From Paenibacillus campinasensis (lineage in GTDB: Bacteria; Bacillota; Bacilli; Paenibacillales; Paenibacillaceae): a DNA stretch of 64,000 nt. Shown piece after piece: positions 16,809 through 25,444 of this stretch. The notes under the pieces are model-generated. The model made no database searches and had not been told where the DNA came from. It saw only the letters and a program-made list of their open reading frames with translations. Numbering within the stretch: position 1 is the first letter of the stretch; each line of letters opens with the position of its first letter. Where the stretch lies: positions 202,719 through 266,718 of the forward strand of contig NZ_NPBY01000030.1 in assembly GCF_002272015.1 (NCBI RefSeq). Reading direction: 5' to 3'. Made by a program: the position numbers and the translations under genes.

Positions 16809-17759
16809 TTACTTATGCAAGGCTTGCTTCAATGCTGTCTTGTATTCATTCACAGCACGCTGACTGATCTCGGCGCCGGGAACATACTCCTCGAAGCCAT
16901 GAAAACACCCCGGGTAGAGATGGAATTCCGTAGGCACTCCTGCCTCGGCCAACCTGGTCACATACTCGATCGTTTCGTCGCGAAACGGGTCCAGATCGCC
17001 AACGCAGATATACGTTGGAGGAAGACCGGACAAGTCGGTTGCGCGAGCCGGGGCCGCATAGGGAGAGATCGCTCCGTCTTCGCGTTCCCCTAAATACAAC
17101 GACCAGGCCAGTTCTGTCTTGGCCTTGCTCCATACCCGGTCGTCCGTGATCGTCTGGCTGGACGGGGTAACCATCCGATCATCGATCATCGGATATAGAG
17201 GCATCTGGAACATGATCGCAGGCCCCTGCCGATCTCTGGCCAGGAGGGAGAGCGCAGCGGTCAATCCGCCGCCGGCGCTCGGGCCCATCACAGCAATTCG
17301 GGAGTTGTCACCTCCCAGTTGTTCGGCATGGTCCGCGAACCACTTCAGCGCGGCATAGCAATCCTCCAGCGGTGCCGGATACGGATGCTCAGGCGCTAGC
17401 CGATAATCTACTGACACGATGATGCATTCGAGCTCGGATACCATCTGCTTCATAGCGGGATCCATCATATCAGCGGATCCGAGGATATATCCGCCGCCAT
17501 GAATATAGAGAAGGCCCGGAAGCGCGCCCTTCTTCTCTCGCGGCTCGTAAATTTTGATCCGGACGTCCGGACCGTCCGCCACGCATGGAATATACCGTTC
17601 CGAGGTCAGAACCCCCTCATGCACAGGCAGCGTCGCCGCCATGGCCGCAGCAAATTGCTGCATCTCCATTCTTTTCTCCTCCAGGTTCTCCCTCGTGTAG
17701 ATAACTTCCGGCAAACCAGCAAACATCGACTTCAGTTCAGGATGCAGTCTATCTTCCAT
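16809..17759 (-). CDS. Alpha/beta-hydrolase esterase of the hormone-sensitive lipase family
   Basis: 316 residues. Oxyanion-hole HGGG is at 87-90, the nucleophile is Ser161 in GPSAGGG, with acid DPFRDE and catalytic His in CFHGFE near the C-terminus. The family normally has GDSAG; here the second position is Pro. VDYRLAPEHPYPAPLEDCY is typical HSL sequence. It probably hydrolyses short acyl esters. The start is ATG 17759 with AAAGGTGG eight bases upstream; longer frames would overlap the SDR gene. It lies 34 nt downstream of the SDR gene on the same strand, so they are likely co-transcribed under the divergent MerR regulator. Confidence 0.85.
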   Translation of the reverse strand: MEDRLHPELKSMFAGLPEVIYTRENLEEKRMEMQQFAAAMAATLPVHEGVLTSERYIPCVADGPDVRIKIYEPREKKGALPGLLYIHGGGYILGSADMMDPAMKQMVSELECIIVSVDYRLAPEHPYPAPLEDCYAALKWFADHAEQLGGDNSRIAVMGPSAGGGLTAALSLLARDRQGPAIMFQMPLYPMIDDRMVTPSSQTITDDRVWSKAKTELAWSLYLGEREDGAISPYAAPARATDLSGLPPTYICVGDLDPFRDETIEYVTRLAEAGVPTEFHLYPGCFHGFEEYVPGAEISQRAVNEYKTALKQALHK

Positions 17760-17793
17760 GTTCCAAGCCACCTTTGTCACAGAGAGTTGCACA

Positions 17794-18651
17794 TCATTGT
17801 TCAACATCAGGCCGGCTGTTGCGCCAAGCCGTTTGTCCCAGCAAATCACGCATCGTCGCCATATACTCTTCTTCCGAGCGGGTCCACCTCAGTCTCGCCG
17901 TTTCCTCCGCATCCGGCCCTGCAAGGTAGCGCAGCCGAATGGACGGATCACAGGCAGCGGCATACACCTGATCCGCAACCTGGTTCTCGTCCGCATTATC
18001 AAACGGATAGTTCATCATCGTATTCATCATATAATCATAATAAGGCTTATACGCGGGCGGGACCGACACACCTTCGGTCGCAGCCATCGTATTCGCAGCA
18101 AAGTTTGTCGTGCGCATCGCGCCCGGCTCCACAAGCTTAATCTTGATATTTTGCGATTCCAGTTCGTAGGACAGAGATTCAGTCAGCCCTTCAACCGCAT
18201 GCTTGGTAGACACATAAATCGACAACAGCGGATTGGATGTGAAGCCGACATTCGAGGTGACGTTAACGATCGTTCCACCCCCTTGTTCACGAAAATAGGG
18301 CGTAATCGCCTGGATGACATTCATGACGCCGAAGACATTCGTATCGTAAACGCTGCGCACCACCTCCATCGGTGTTGCTTCGAATATCGACAGGACACTG
18401 ACACCGGCGTTATTCACGACCGCATCAATCCGGCCGAACCTCTCCACACCTGCCTGGATCGCAGCTTTAATCGTCGCCGGCTTCGTCACATCCAGCTCGT
18501 AGACGGCAATCCGCTCCGGGTAGATCTCCGCCAGCCTTTGATCCGGCTTGCGCATGGTCGCAATGACATTCCATCCTTCTCGGGCAAATTTCTGTGCTGC
18601 CGTATAACCAAGCCCGGTGGAGCTGCCTGTAATCAATACTGTTTTGGTCAC
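17794..18651 (-). CDS. Short-chain dehydrogenase/reductase
   Basis: 285 residues, classical SDR: cofactor loop TGSSTGLG at 8-15, NNAG at 80-83, catalytic Tyr146 and Lys150 (YVSTK) and PGAMRT. After the cofactor loop, RKP suggests NADPH preference (inference). The final about 60 residues form a family-specific cap. The start is ATG 18651 with a GAGGAGGG site. It is the first gene of a pair with the esterase and divergent from a MerR regulator, a common arrangement for stress- or aldehyde-inducible reductases. Substrate unknown. Confidence 0.86.
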   Translation of the reverse strand: MTKTVLITGSSTGLGYTAAQKFAREGWNVIATMRKPDQRLAEIYPERIAVYELDVTKPATIKAAIQAGVERFGRIDAVVNNAGVSVLSIFEATPMEVVRSVYDTNVFGVMNVIQAITPYFREQGGGTIVNVTSNVGFTSNPLLSIYVSTKHAVEGLTESLSYELESQNIKIKLVEPGAMRTTNFAANTMAATEGVSVPPAYKPYYDYMMNTMMNYPFDNADENQVADQVYAAACDPSIRLRYLAGPDAEETARLRWTRSEEEYMATMRDLLGQTAWRNSRPDVEQ

Positions 18652-18756
18652 GGGTAAACCCTCCTCTTCCTCAGTTCAGATTTCTCTCTAAGCTTACCGG
18701 GTTACAGTTGCTCGAAGTCAAATGCATACCCTGATGCCTGTAACGGCGGGAGGAGA

Positions 18757-18806
18757 TTGGACGGAAAGCAAGCGCGGACTGTACAATAAGATTAGAGTAC
18801 CTCTAA
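18757..18806 (+). promoter_or_regulatory. MerR-type promoter and palindrome in the SDR/merR divergent region
   Basis: TTGGAC (18757-18762) and TACAAT (18782-18787) are separated by 19 bp, the long spacer typical of MerR-controlled promoters. A perfect inverted repeat TTAGAG-tac-CTCTAA follows at 18792-18806, just before the MerR ribosome site. Which of these is bound is not known. Confidence 0.5.
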
Positions 18807-18832
18807 GCACACAAAGGCGGTGACGATAGCTT

Positions 18833-19210
18833 ATGGCTTTTACGATGAAGGAAGTTGTGGAAAGAACCGGCATTTCCCCGTATACACTCCGTTTCTATGA
18901 GAAAGAAGGCGTACTGCCCGCTGTTGACCGGGACGCTAACGGCGTTCGCAAATTCAGCGACCACTACGTCGATTGTGTTGAGATGGTTCAAGCCCTTCGT
19001 TCGACAGGACTGCCTCTGGCCGAGATCAAAGAGTATGCCGAGCTGTACAAAAGCGGAAATCGGACACTGCCTCTAAGAAAAATGATGCTCCTCAGCCAGA
19101 AGAACAAAGTGGAGGATCAAATCAGCAGGCTCATGAAAGCGCTGGAGAAGCTGAATTACAAATTAGCGTTAATTGATGCCCAAGAGAATAGATTCGAGAG
19201 ACTGCCTTGA
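18833..19210 (+). CDS. MerR-family transcriptional regulator
   Basis: 125 residues. The N-terminal winged helix is MAFTMKEVVERTGISPYTLRFYEKEGVLP followed by DANGVRKFSDHYVDCVEMVQALRSTGLPLAEIKEY. The C-terminal helix (MLLSQKNKVEDQISRLMKALEKLNYKLALID) is the dimer coiled coil. There is no Cys-rich metal site. This is the small-regulator type often found beside SDR genes. The start at 18833 has GGCGGTGA upstream. It probably controls itself and the divergent SDR-esterase pair. Confidence 0.88.
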   Translation: MAFTMKEVVERTGISPYTLRFYEKEGVLPAVDRDANGVRKFSDHYVDCVEMVQALRSTGLPLAEIKEYAELYKSGNRTLPLRKMMLLSQKNKVEDQISRLMKALEKLNYKLALIDAQENRFERLP

Positions 19211-19267
19211 GGATGGGATGCGGTTCATTCACACTGGCTGTATAATCCCATACGTTGCTCTATACTA

Positions 19268-19317
19268 AACAACGCCCCGATCACTCCTGCTCAGGCAGAA
19301 AGGATTGGGGCGTTGTT
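19268..19317. repeat. Hairpin repeat, copy 1 (also terminator-like after merR)
   Basis: AACAACGCCCC ... GGGGCGTTGTT outer stem with an inner CTGC-tca-GGCAG hairpin. The same core (CGCCCCG-TCACTCCTGCTCAGG, then CAGAA, GGAT, GGGGCG) recurs at 61414-61462. It may terminate merR, but its recurrence points to a dispersed repeat family. Confidence 0.65.
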
Positions 19318-19384
19318 CGTCACTGGACGACGGTGTACAATTTATCGGACGATATCCCTCTAATGCGTCGATCGGGCTCGGGAG

Positions 19385-19564
19385 CTATTCCCTCTCTCGC
19401 TGATTCAGACGATCCAGCTTCCTTGAAATTTCTTGTTGAACCTTCAGTATATTATGCAGAGCAATCAGAATGACGCCCAGCATAACAAACGTGACAATCT
19501 CCCCCGTGAACACCGCGATGCCGCCTAGGATAACGACATACAGTATATATACAATGTCCTTCAT
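19385..19564 (-). CDS. Small single-helix membrane protein (59 aa)
   Basis: An ATG at 19564, preceded by GGAGGGAAT, opens a 59-codon frame ending TAG at 19385. The product starts MKDIVYILYVVILGGIAVFT and continues with a hydrophobic stretch (about 4-41, one long or two short membrane helices), then a charged amphipathic tail (LKVQQEISRKLDRLNQRERE) that could form a coiled coil. No family recognised. It lies 45 nt downstream of a second tiny membrane gene on the same strand, so the pair may be an operon. The good ribosome site and hydrophobic pattern support a real gene; function unknown. Confidence 0.62.
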   Translation of the reverse strand: MKDIVYILYVVILGGIAVFTGEIVTFVMLGVILIALHNILKVQQEISRKLDRLNQRERE

Positions 19565-19609
19565 ATTCCCTCCAATTGCGATATCGGCTTGAAATTCAAG
19601 CCACCCTCA

Positions 19610-19786
19610 CTACGATTTGAATCCGTCGATCACACCGGCAATAAAACCCAAGACCGGAACAAGCACATTTAAACTAACGATGAAAATGCCCGTGTACTTC
19701 TCCAGCCTCTTGTTTCCTCGGTTTCCATACATGATTAGCCCTACTCCTAACAGCATCGACAGGATATAGACTAAAAAATAATGCAC
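19610..19786 (-). CDS. Small two-helix membrane protein (58 aa)
   Basis: A GTG at 19786 with GAGGGG eight bases upstream opens a 58-codon frame ending TAG at 19610. The product has a first helix (HYFLVYILSMLLGVGLIMYG), a basic loop (NRGNKRLEKYT) and a second helix (GIFIVSLNVLVPVLGFIAGVI). The topology resembles small hairpin membrane proteins, but I recognise no family. It is upstream of the 59-aa membrane gene and probably co-transcribed with it. Confidence 0.58.
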   Translation of the reverse strand: MHYFLVYILSMLLGVGLIMYGNRGNKRLEKYTGIFIVSLNVLVPVLGFIAGVIDGFKS

Positions 19787-19921
19787 GTCGTCGTCCCCTC
19801 ACTTATTGCTGAATACACTCGGCCATCGTTCGCCTTCAGTAGCATCTCTATGTAATGATTCAGTTATATTTTACCTCAAAACCCACTTCATAGGTTGTTC
19901 AATTGTTATTCTCAACAAAAA

Positions 19922-19944
19922 AATCCGCTATTTCTAGCGGATTT
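19922..19944. terminator. Terminator of rlmN (bidirectional)
   Basis: AAATCCGCTA-ttt-CTAGCGGATTT with T/A tracts on both sides, just after the rlmN stop codon. Confidence 0.82.
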
Positions 19945-19970
19945 TCTCGTAATTCCGATGATTTCCCCGA

Positions 19971-21032
19971 TCACTGCGCCTTCTTGATCTGCTTGCTGCG
20001 CAGCTGCCCGCAGGCGGCATCAATATCGGTACCGTGCTCCAGACGCACGCTGCAGCTGATCCCCTGCTTCTTGAGCGTATCGTAGAAAGCGGTGATGGTC
20101 TCCTTGGAGCTGCGCTGATACTGGCTGTGCTCATCGACCGGATTGTACGGGATGAGGTTGACGTTAGCCAGATGCCGCCGCTCACCTACAAGCTCGGCCA
20201 GTTCTAGCGCATGCTCCGGCTGATCGTTGACATCCTTGAGCAGGATGTACTCCAGCGTGATGCGCCGATTCGTTTTATCCAGATAGTAATCAATGGCGGT
20301 CATCAGCTTCTCGATCGGAATGGCTTTATTAATCTTCATAATGCGAGTACGCAGTTCATTGTTCGGAGCGTGCAGCGAAATCGCCAGATTCACGTTCAGA
20401 TCGCTGTCGGCAAACTCCACGATTTTATCCGCCAGGCCGCTGGTCGAGACTGTGATGTGGCGCGGGCCGATCGCCAGCCCCTTATGATCTTTAATGACGC
20501 GAATGAAATTCGCCATGTGCACATAATTGTCAAACGGCTCGCCGATGCCCATCACAACGATGTGGCTGACCTTCTCGCCCTTGCCGACTTGATCCAGATG
20601 ATGCTGAACCTGCATCACCTGCTCCACAATCTCACCCGAGGTCAGGTCCCTGCTCTTCTTCAACAGGCCGCTGGCGCAGAAGCTGCACCCGATGTTGCAG
20701 CCTACCTGGGTCGTCACACAGACGGACAAGCCGAATTTATGCCGCATCAGCACGGTCTCAATCAGATTTCCGTCCACCAATTGGAACAGAAACTTGACGG
20801 TTCCGTCGAGCGCCTCCTGCTTCGTATGCTCCTTCAAGGTCATAATCTCATAATGATCCTCAAGCAGCTTCACGCAGTCCTCCCGCACCTCGGTCATATC
20901 GGAAAAAGCCGACACCCGTTTGCGATAGAGCTGCTCCCATACCTGCCCTGCCCGGAACTTCCGATGTCCCCGTTCACCGAGCCAGTCCGTTAACTGTTCA
21001 AAAGTTAATCCATAAATGGATGGTTTGTTCAT
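19971..21032 (-). CDS. rlmN: 23S rRNA (adenine-C2)-methyltransferase, radical SAM
   Basis: 353 residues, normal RlmN length. The radical-SAM [4Fe-4S] ligands are Cys112, Cys116 and Cys119 (GCNIGCSFC). The C-terminal catalytic cysteine is Cys341 in [10 protein letters not shown], and the other family blocks [14 protein letters not shown] and LAISLHAPN are present. It methylates A2503 of 23S rRNA (and A37 of some tRNAs). The resistance enzyme Cfr has the same fold and methylates C8 of A2503; the sequence fits RlmN better, but the two cannot be separated with certainty by eye. It is a single gene with its own terminator. Confidence 0.88.
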   Translation of the reverse strand: MNKPSIYGLTFEQLTDWLGERGHRKFRAGQVWEQLYRKRVSAFSDMTEVREDCVKLLEDHYEIMTLKEHTKQEALDGTVKFLFQLVDGNLIETVLMRHKFGLSVCVTTQVGCNIGCSFCASGLLKKSRDLTSGEIVEQVMQVQHHLDQVGKGEKVSHIVVMGIGEPFDNYVHMANFIRVIKDHKGLAIGPRHITVSTSGLADKIVEFADSDLNVNLAISLHAPNNELRTRIMKINKAIPIEKLMTAIDYYLDKTNRRITLEYILLKDVNDQPEHALELAELVGERRHLANVNLIPYNPVDEHSQYQRSSKETITAFYDTLKKQGISCSVRLEHGTDIDAACGQLRSKQIKKAQ

Positions 21033-21343
21033 TGATCTTCCTCTTTCTATTCATGAAGCACGATGCATGATGGCGCGTGCCTTGGTTTTTAACATCCGCT
21101 CTTTATTGTCCCAAAATTTCCGCATAAACACAAGGGGAGTTCCTGGCATGCGCCAATGCCGCTAGGATGTCTGCTCTCTGGCGAGTAACGGCCGCGGCAC
21201 GGTGGATGCTCGAAGAACATCCCTGCCGTATCGGACGCAGATGCACGGACGCAGCGACCCGTTCCGCAGTCCTTACATCGGTATGCAACCGCGGGCAACA
21301 CGCCCCCGACCGGCCTTATGCATATCGATATGTTTCATAAATT
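21033..21343. other. Intergenic region between rlmN and the gerA operon
   Basis: 310 bp with no credible gene; two overlapping minus-strand frames are Cys/Arg-rich and lack ribosome sites. It should hold divergent promoters, including a forespore (sigma-G) promoter for the ger operon, but I could not place one with confidence. Confidence 0.35.
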
Positions 21344-23101
21344 ATGCGTGGAAAAGAAAATAAAGGAATAAACACTCCAACCTGTGGTAAAAATACACCT
21401 GATATCTACCATGCCAGAATCGGGGTGATCAGGTTGCTGTCTACCGTAATGTTCTATATTCCGAAATGGAGTGTTTTTGTACAATCTACCCTCGTTATCC
21501 TCATCCCCATCTTGTTTGTATGGGTCTCGAGAAGATTGCGAGACTCCATTCGGTCCGTGTTCTCCCTTCATTTAGACAAGAGCAAGAATGTTAAGCGGGA
21601 ATCAAGTCTATCCGAAATTTCGGGAACAGGGCAATACGACCAAGATCTGCAAATGCTTCAAGAAAGCATGGCGCATAATGCAGATGTCCATTTTCGCGAA
21701 TTCACCATCAGAGGAACCTCCTGCCGGGCCGTCGTTGTCTATGTGGAAGGATTAGCGAACAGCAACCTGATTGACAGCCATCTGATCGCTCCATTAATGA
21801 GAGAAGGAGTCCCCGAGGCAGACCGGGAGGATTTCGAGCAGTCCAGCGAGTCAATCCAAGCTTATTTAGAAAGCCACCTCCTCACCGTCAGTCATCTTCG
21901 ATGGGGTGAGAAGCTACAACCGTTCGTGCAGGGAGTACTGAACGGAAGCTCAGGCTTGCTGATTGAGGGTATGAAGGGATTCTTCCTCGTCGGAATGGCC
22001 AAAGGAAAAAGTCGAAACGTGGAGGACCCTATTTCAGAAGCGCTCCTTCGCGGCCCACGCATCGGATTCACGGAAAGAATTGGCGAGAACATGGGGCTGC
22101 TCCGTATGCATGGCAAGGATGAAGGAATGGTAATGAAGAAGTACGAGGTGGGCACCCGCGTTAAGAAGGAGCTTGTTCTCATCTATATGAAGGATATTGC
22201 CAACCAGGAGCTGATCAACGAGATTGATTCGCGGATACGCAGAATGGCCATCGATGACCCTATGGATTCAGGGTATATCGAACAGCTGATAGAGGACAGC
22301 ACGCTAAGCCCGTTTCAGCAACTGCAAAATACGGAGAGACCGGACAGAGTTATCGGGGCTATTCTCGAAGGCAGAGCCGCTATTTTGCTGGACGGGACGC
22401 CGTTTGCCTTAATCATGCCCGTTACGTTCAGCATGCTATTGCAATCCCCGGAGGATTATTATGAACGATGGATCTCAGGCTCCTTCGTTCGACTCTTGAG
22501 GTTTTCTGCCGCATTCCTGGCCTTATGGGCCCCGTCGCTGTACATTTCGTTCATATCGTATCACTCCGGTATGATACCAACCAGCCTTGCGCTGTCCATC
22601 GTCGAGTCTAGACAAGGGCTGCCTTTCCCGTCCATTATCGAGGCCTTCATTATGGAGCTGTCGATAGAGATTCTTCGTGAGGCCGGGATCCGCCTGCCTA
22701 AGCCGATCGGCCCCGCCATGGGTATCGTCGGGGGTCTTATCATTGGCGATGCGGCTGTCAATGCCGGGATCGTAAGTCCGTTTCTGATCATTGTCGTAGC
22801 GGTAACGGCGATATCCTCTTTCACCATCCCTGTATACAGTGCGGGTATCACGCTTCGCATTCTCCGTTTTACCGCTATGATCTTTGCAGGCATATTCGGG
22901 TTGTATGGTGTGATCATGTTTTTCCTCCTGATCTGCTCTCACTTGGTGAAACTGAGGAGCTTTGGCATCCCATATCTAAGTCCATTGGTGCCGTATCGTT
23001 TTCGGGACTGGAAGGATTATGTTATCCGCTCCCCTTTGAAAATCTTAAAACAGCGCCCAGCCATGCTTAATCCCCGTGATAAGGATCGCAGGACGAACTG
23101 A
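21344..23101 (+). CDS. Spore germination protein, GerA family A subunit (GerAA/GerKA-like)
   Basis: 585 residues as opened; about 555 if translation starts at the TTG 21434, which has a better site (GGGGTG). The large hydrophilic N-terminal domain (AVVVYVEGLANSNLID, SSGLLIEGMKGFFLVG, RGPRIGFTERIGENMGLLR) is followed by about five membrane helices from residue about 380 (EGRAAILLDGTPFALIMPV onward, LPKPIGPAMGIVGGLIIGDAAV). This is the A subunit of the inner spore-membrane nutrient receptor. An extra hydrophobic stretch lies near residues 36-55, before the usual N-terminus. It is the first gene of an A-B-C set. Confidence 0.92.
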   Translation: MRGKENKGINTPTCGKNTPDIYHARIGVIRLLSTVMFYIPKWSVFVQSTLVILIPILFVWVSRRLRDSIRSVFSLHLDKSKNVKRESSLSEISGTGQYDQDLQMLQESMAHNADVHFREFTIRGTSCRAVVVYVEGLANSNLIDSHLIAPLMREGVPEADREDFEQSSESIQAYLESHLLTVSHLRWGEKLQPFVQGVLNGSSGLLIEGMKGFFLVGMAKGKSRNVEDPISEALLRGPRIGFTERIGENMGLLRMHGKDEGMVMKKYEVGTRVKKELVLIYMKDIANQELINEIDSRIRRMAIDDPMDSGYIEQLIEDSTLSPFQQLQNTERPDRVIGAILEGRAAILLDGTPFALIMPVTFSMLLQSPEDYYERWISGSFVRLLRFSAAFLALWAPSLYISFISYHSGMIPTSLALSIVESRQGLPFPSIIEAFIMELSIEILREAGIRLPKPIGPAMGIVGGLIIGDAAVNAGIVSPFLIIVVAVTAISSFTIPVYSAGITLRILRFTAMIFAGIFGLYGVIMFFLLICSHLVKLRSFGIPYLSPLVPYRFRDWKDYVIRSPLKILKQRPAMLNPRDKDRRTN

Positions 23102-23121
23102 GTAGAAAGAGGTTTGCTTCT

Positions 23122-24231
23122 ATGGTCAGCACAACGAACAAACATACAGATCAAATCACCACTGCACAGGCAGCTGTTCTAGTGATTAACTATACCCTCG
23201 GCGCTAGTATTATGACGATTTCGAGGAACCTGCTTGAAGCCGCCCGGACTCCGGATATATGGATATCCGTCATCCTTAGCGGCCTCATCTGCTTCTTGGC
23301 GGGCTTGTTCATCCTCTGGTTATGCCAGCGATTCAGGGGAAAGACGCTCTATGAGTTCATGCCGGAAATTACAGGGAAATCGGTAGCCTATGTGATTATC
23401 ATTATTATGATCGTCTATTTCATCACCATGTCTGCCTATGAGCTCAGAATGATGACCGAAGTCACCAGCGATTTTCTGCTTGAAGACACGCCAAGATGGT
23501 CCATTATTATGGCTTTTATGTGGATTGCCCTCTACCTGAACGTTGGCGGCATCAACAGCATGGCCAGGCTTAATGAAATCGTGTTGCCGATTACCCTTAT
23601 TTTTTTCATGGTGTGCATTCTGTCCAGCCTAAACCTATTCGATATCAAGCAGTTGCGGCCCGTGCTGGGGGCAGGCATCACACCTGTTCTTCACGGGATC
23701 ATGCCTGCTCTTTCGGCCCTTACCGGCTACGAGATTCTATTCATTCTCATAGCTTTTATGAAAACACCGAAACAAGGAATACGCGCCCTGCACGCCGGTG
23801 TATGGATACCCACAATGATCATTTTGATTACAGTGATTCTATCCATAGGCGTCCTAGGCCTATATGCAACCGCAAACAAAACCTATCCAACCCTTACTCT
23901 TGTTCGGAGCTACGAATACCAAGGACTCATCTTTGAACGCTTCGAATCGCTGATGCTGGTTATTTGGATTATGCAGATGTTCACCTCCTTCTCAATTATG
24001 CACTACGCTGCTTCTCTTGGATGTTCGACGATGTTTAATAAAAAACCAAATTCACTCCTGTTTGTGACGCTGCCATTGATCTTTATTGTATCCATGGTCC
24101 CGAAAACTCTTATGGAGACCGTCAAGCTGGGGGAAATGCTAGGTGTAGCATCGATCATCTTGTTCGGCGGCTTTCCGCCTATACTTCTCCTTGTCAGCGT
24201 CATCCGAAAGAAAGGAATGAGGCGGAAATGA
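23122..24231 (+). CDS. Spore germination permease, GerA family B subunit (GerAB/GerKB-like)
   Basis: 369 residues with ten predicted helices of the APC superfamily. The start (QITTAQAAVLVINYTLGASIMTI) and the segment TLYEFMPEITGK are typical of GerAB proteins, which bind the germinant and act with the A and C subunits. The start is ATG 23122, 20 nt after gerAA, with an AAAGAGG site. The last codons overlap the next gene (ATGA at 24228-24231), so translation is coupled. Confidence 0.92.
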   Translation: MVSTTNKHTDQITTAQAAVLVINYTLGASIMTISRNLLEAARTPDIWISVILSGLICFLAGLFILWLCQRFRGKTLYEFMPEITGKSVAYVIIIIMIVYFITMSAYELRMMTEVTSDFLLEDTPRWSIIMAFMWIALYLNVGGINSMARLNEIVLPITLIFFMVCILSSLNLFDIKQLRPVLGAGITPVLHGIMPALSALTGYEILFILIAFMKTPKQGIRALHAGVWIPTMIILITVILSIGVLGLYATANKTYPTLTLVRSYEYQGLIFERFESLMLVIWIMQMFTSFSIMHYAASLGCSTMFNKKPNSLLFVTLPLIFIVSMVPKTLMETVKLGEMLGVASIILFGGFPPILLLVSVIRKKGMRRK

Positions 24232-25436
24232 GCAGAACCATGCGAATTGGGCTGATGCTGACCTTCATTGTGCTGCAGGTGATTACAACCGGTTGCTGGG
24301 GGCACAGAGAAATAGAGGATCAGAGCGTATACATTGGGCTTGGACTCGATGTAGGTAGTCCTTCAAAATTTGAACAGGAAGCCAACGAACAGGGTGGCCA
24401 CTACCCCAAAATGAACACAGTGACAGTCACGGTACAAATTGCCCCGGCCGGAAGTTCTCAGAAGCAAGGCGGTCAAGGCAGCCCCTCATCCGGTTCACAA
24501 GGGGGGTCCTATCAAAATCAACAGCTGACCGGAGATTCGATCCTACAGGTGTTCCGCCAATTCGCATTACGGAATGAACCGCCGTTGGTCGGACTTCACC
24601 TGAAGGTCGTTGTAGTGTCCAGCGAACTGGCCAAGCAGTACGGCATGGGACAGATCTTTGACTTCATATTCAGGGATAATGACATTCGAGAGAGCTGTCT
24701 GGTTATGATCAGTCACGGCAAAGCTTCTGAGGTGTTAAATTCCCAACACCCCGGAGAAATTCCGGCCTTCAGGCTAAGAGATGCCCACCGCAACCGTTAC
24801 CGCAATCAGAAAATTCTACCTCCAGTCACCTTGGTCATGCTTGAAAACAACGTTAGATCCAAATCCAGCTTCATGCTCCAAAATATCGTGTCCGCTGAAG
24901 GAGAACAGTACCTATCAGGTGCAGCCATTATCAAAGGGGAGACCAACAAGTGGGTCGGTGAATTAAGCGAGGCGGAAGTCGAAGGTTTGTCCTGGATTAC
25001 GGAAAAAAAACTTGGTGGTGTTGTTAAAACCTACACGATAGATGGACGTGCCATTACCTACGAAATCAAGAATGCTTCCGCCAAGGTCGTCCCCATCGTA
25101 TCTGGAGACGACATCTCCTTTCAGATTAAAATTAGCTCGGAGGGCAGACTGATTGAGGATTGGAGCCAGCCCGACATCACACCTCAACAGACAACTGTTT
25201 TACAGAAGCTCGAGGAAAAATTCGAGGAACAAGCCCGCAAACAGCTCGGACAGGCTCTGTACAAGCTGCAGAATGTCTATCATACCGATGCTGCGGGCTT
25301 CGGAGAGCAGATTCGCATCTCGCACCCCAAGGTCTGGAAGAAGGTGAAGGACAACTGGGATGATATTTTCAGTCACGTCCCCATCTCTTACGACATAAAG
25401 ATGACTATTATTGACTATGGCTCCTCTAAAGAATAA
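24228..25436 (+). CDS. Spore germination lipoprotein, Ger(x)C family (GerAC/GerKC-like)
   Basis: 402 residues. The lipoprotein signal ends VITTGC with the lipidated Cys23, followed by WGHREIEDQSVYIGLGLD, the standard GerC opening. The GerAC C-terminal domain is clear (VKDNWDDIFSHVPISYDIKMTI). A Ser/Gly/Gln-rich insert (about 75-100) is not usual. The protein is attached to the outer face of the inner spore membrane. It is the third gene of the operon and overlaps gerAB by four bases. No fourth D subunit is seen. Confidence 0.92.
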   Translation: MSRTMRIGLMLTFIVLQVITTGCWGHREIEDQSVYIGLGLDVGSPSKFEQEANEQGGHYPKMNTVTVTVQIAPAGSSQKQGGQGSPSSGSQGGSYQNQQLTGDSILQVFRQFALRNEPPLVGLHLKVVVVSSELAKQYGMGQIFDFIFRDNDIRESCLVMISHGKASEVLNSQHPGEIPAFRLRDAHRNRYRNQKILPPVTLVMLENNVRSKSSFMLQNIVSAEGEQYLSGAAIIKGETNKWVGELSEAEVEGLSWITEKKLGGVVKTYTIDGRAITYEIKNASAKVVPIVSGDDISFQIKISSEGRLIEDWSQPDITPQQTTVLQKLEEKFEEQARKQLGQALYKLQNVYHTDAAGFGEQIRISHPKVWKKVKDNWDDIFSHVPISYDIKMTIIDYGSSKE

Positions 25437-25444
25437 ATACAAGG

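Noticed and set aside
21089..21301. Cys-rich 70-codon frame upstream of the gerA operon (zinc-ribbon-like)
   Set aside because: Cysteines are not arranged in spaced CxxC pairs beyond one, there is no ribosome site, and it overlaps a second equally poor frame.
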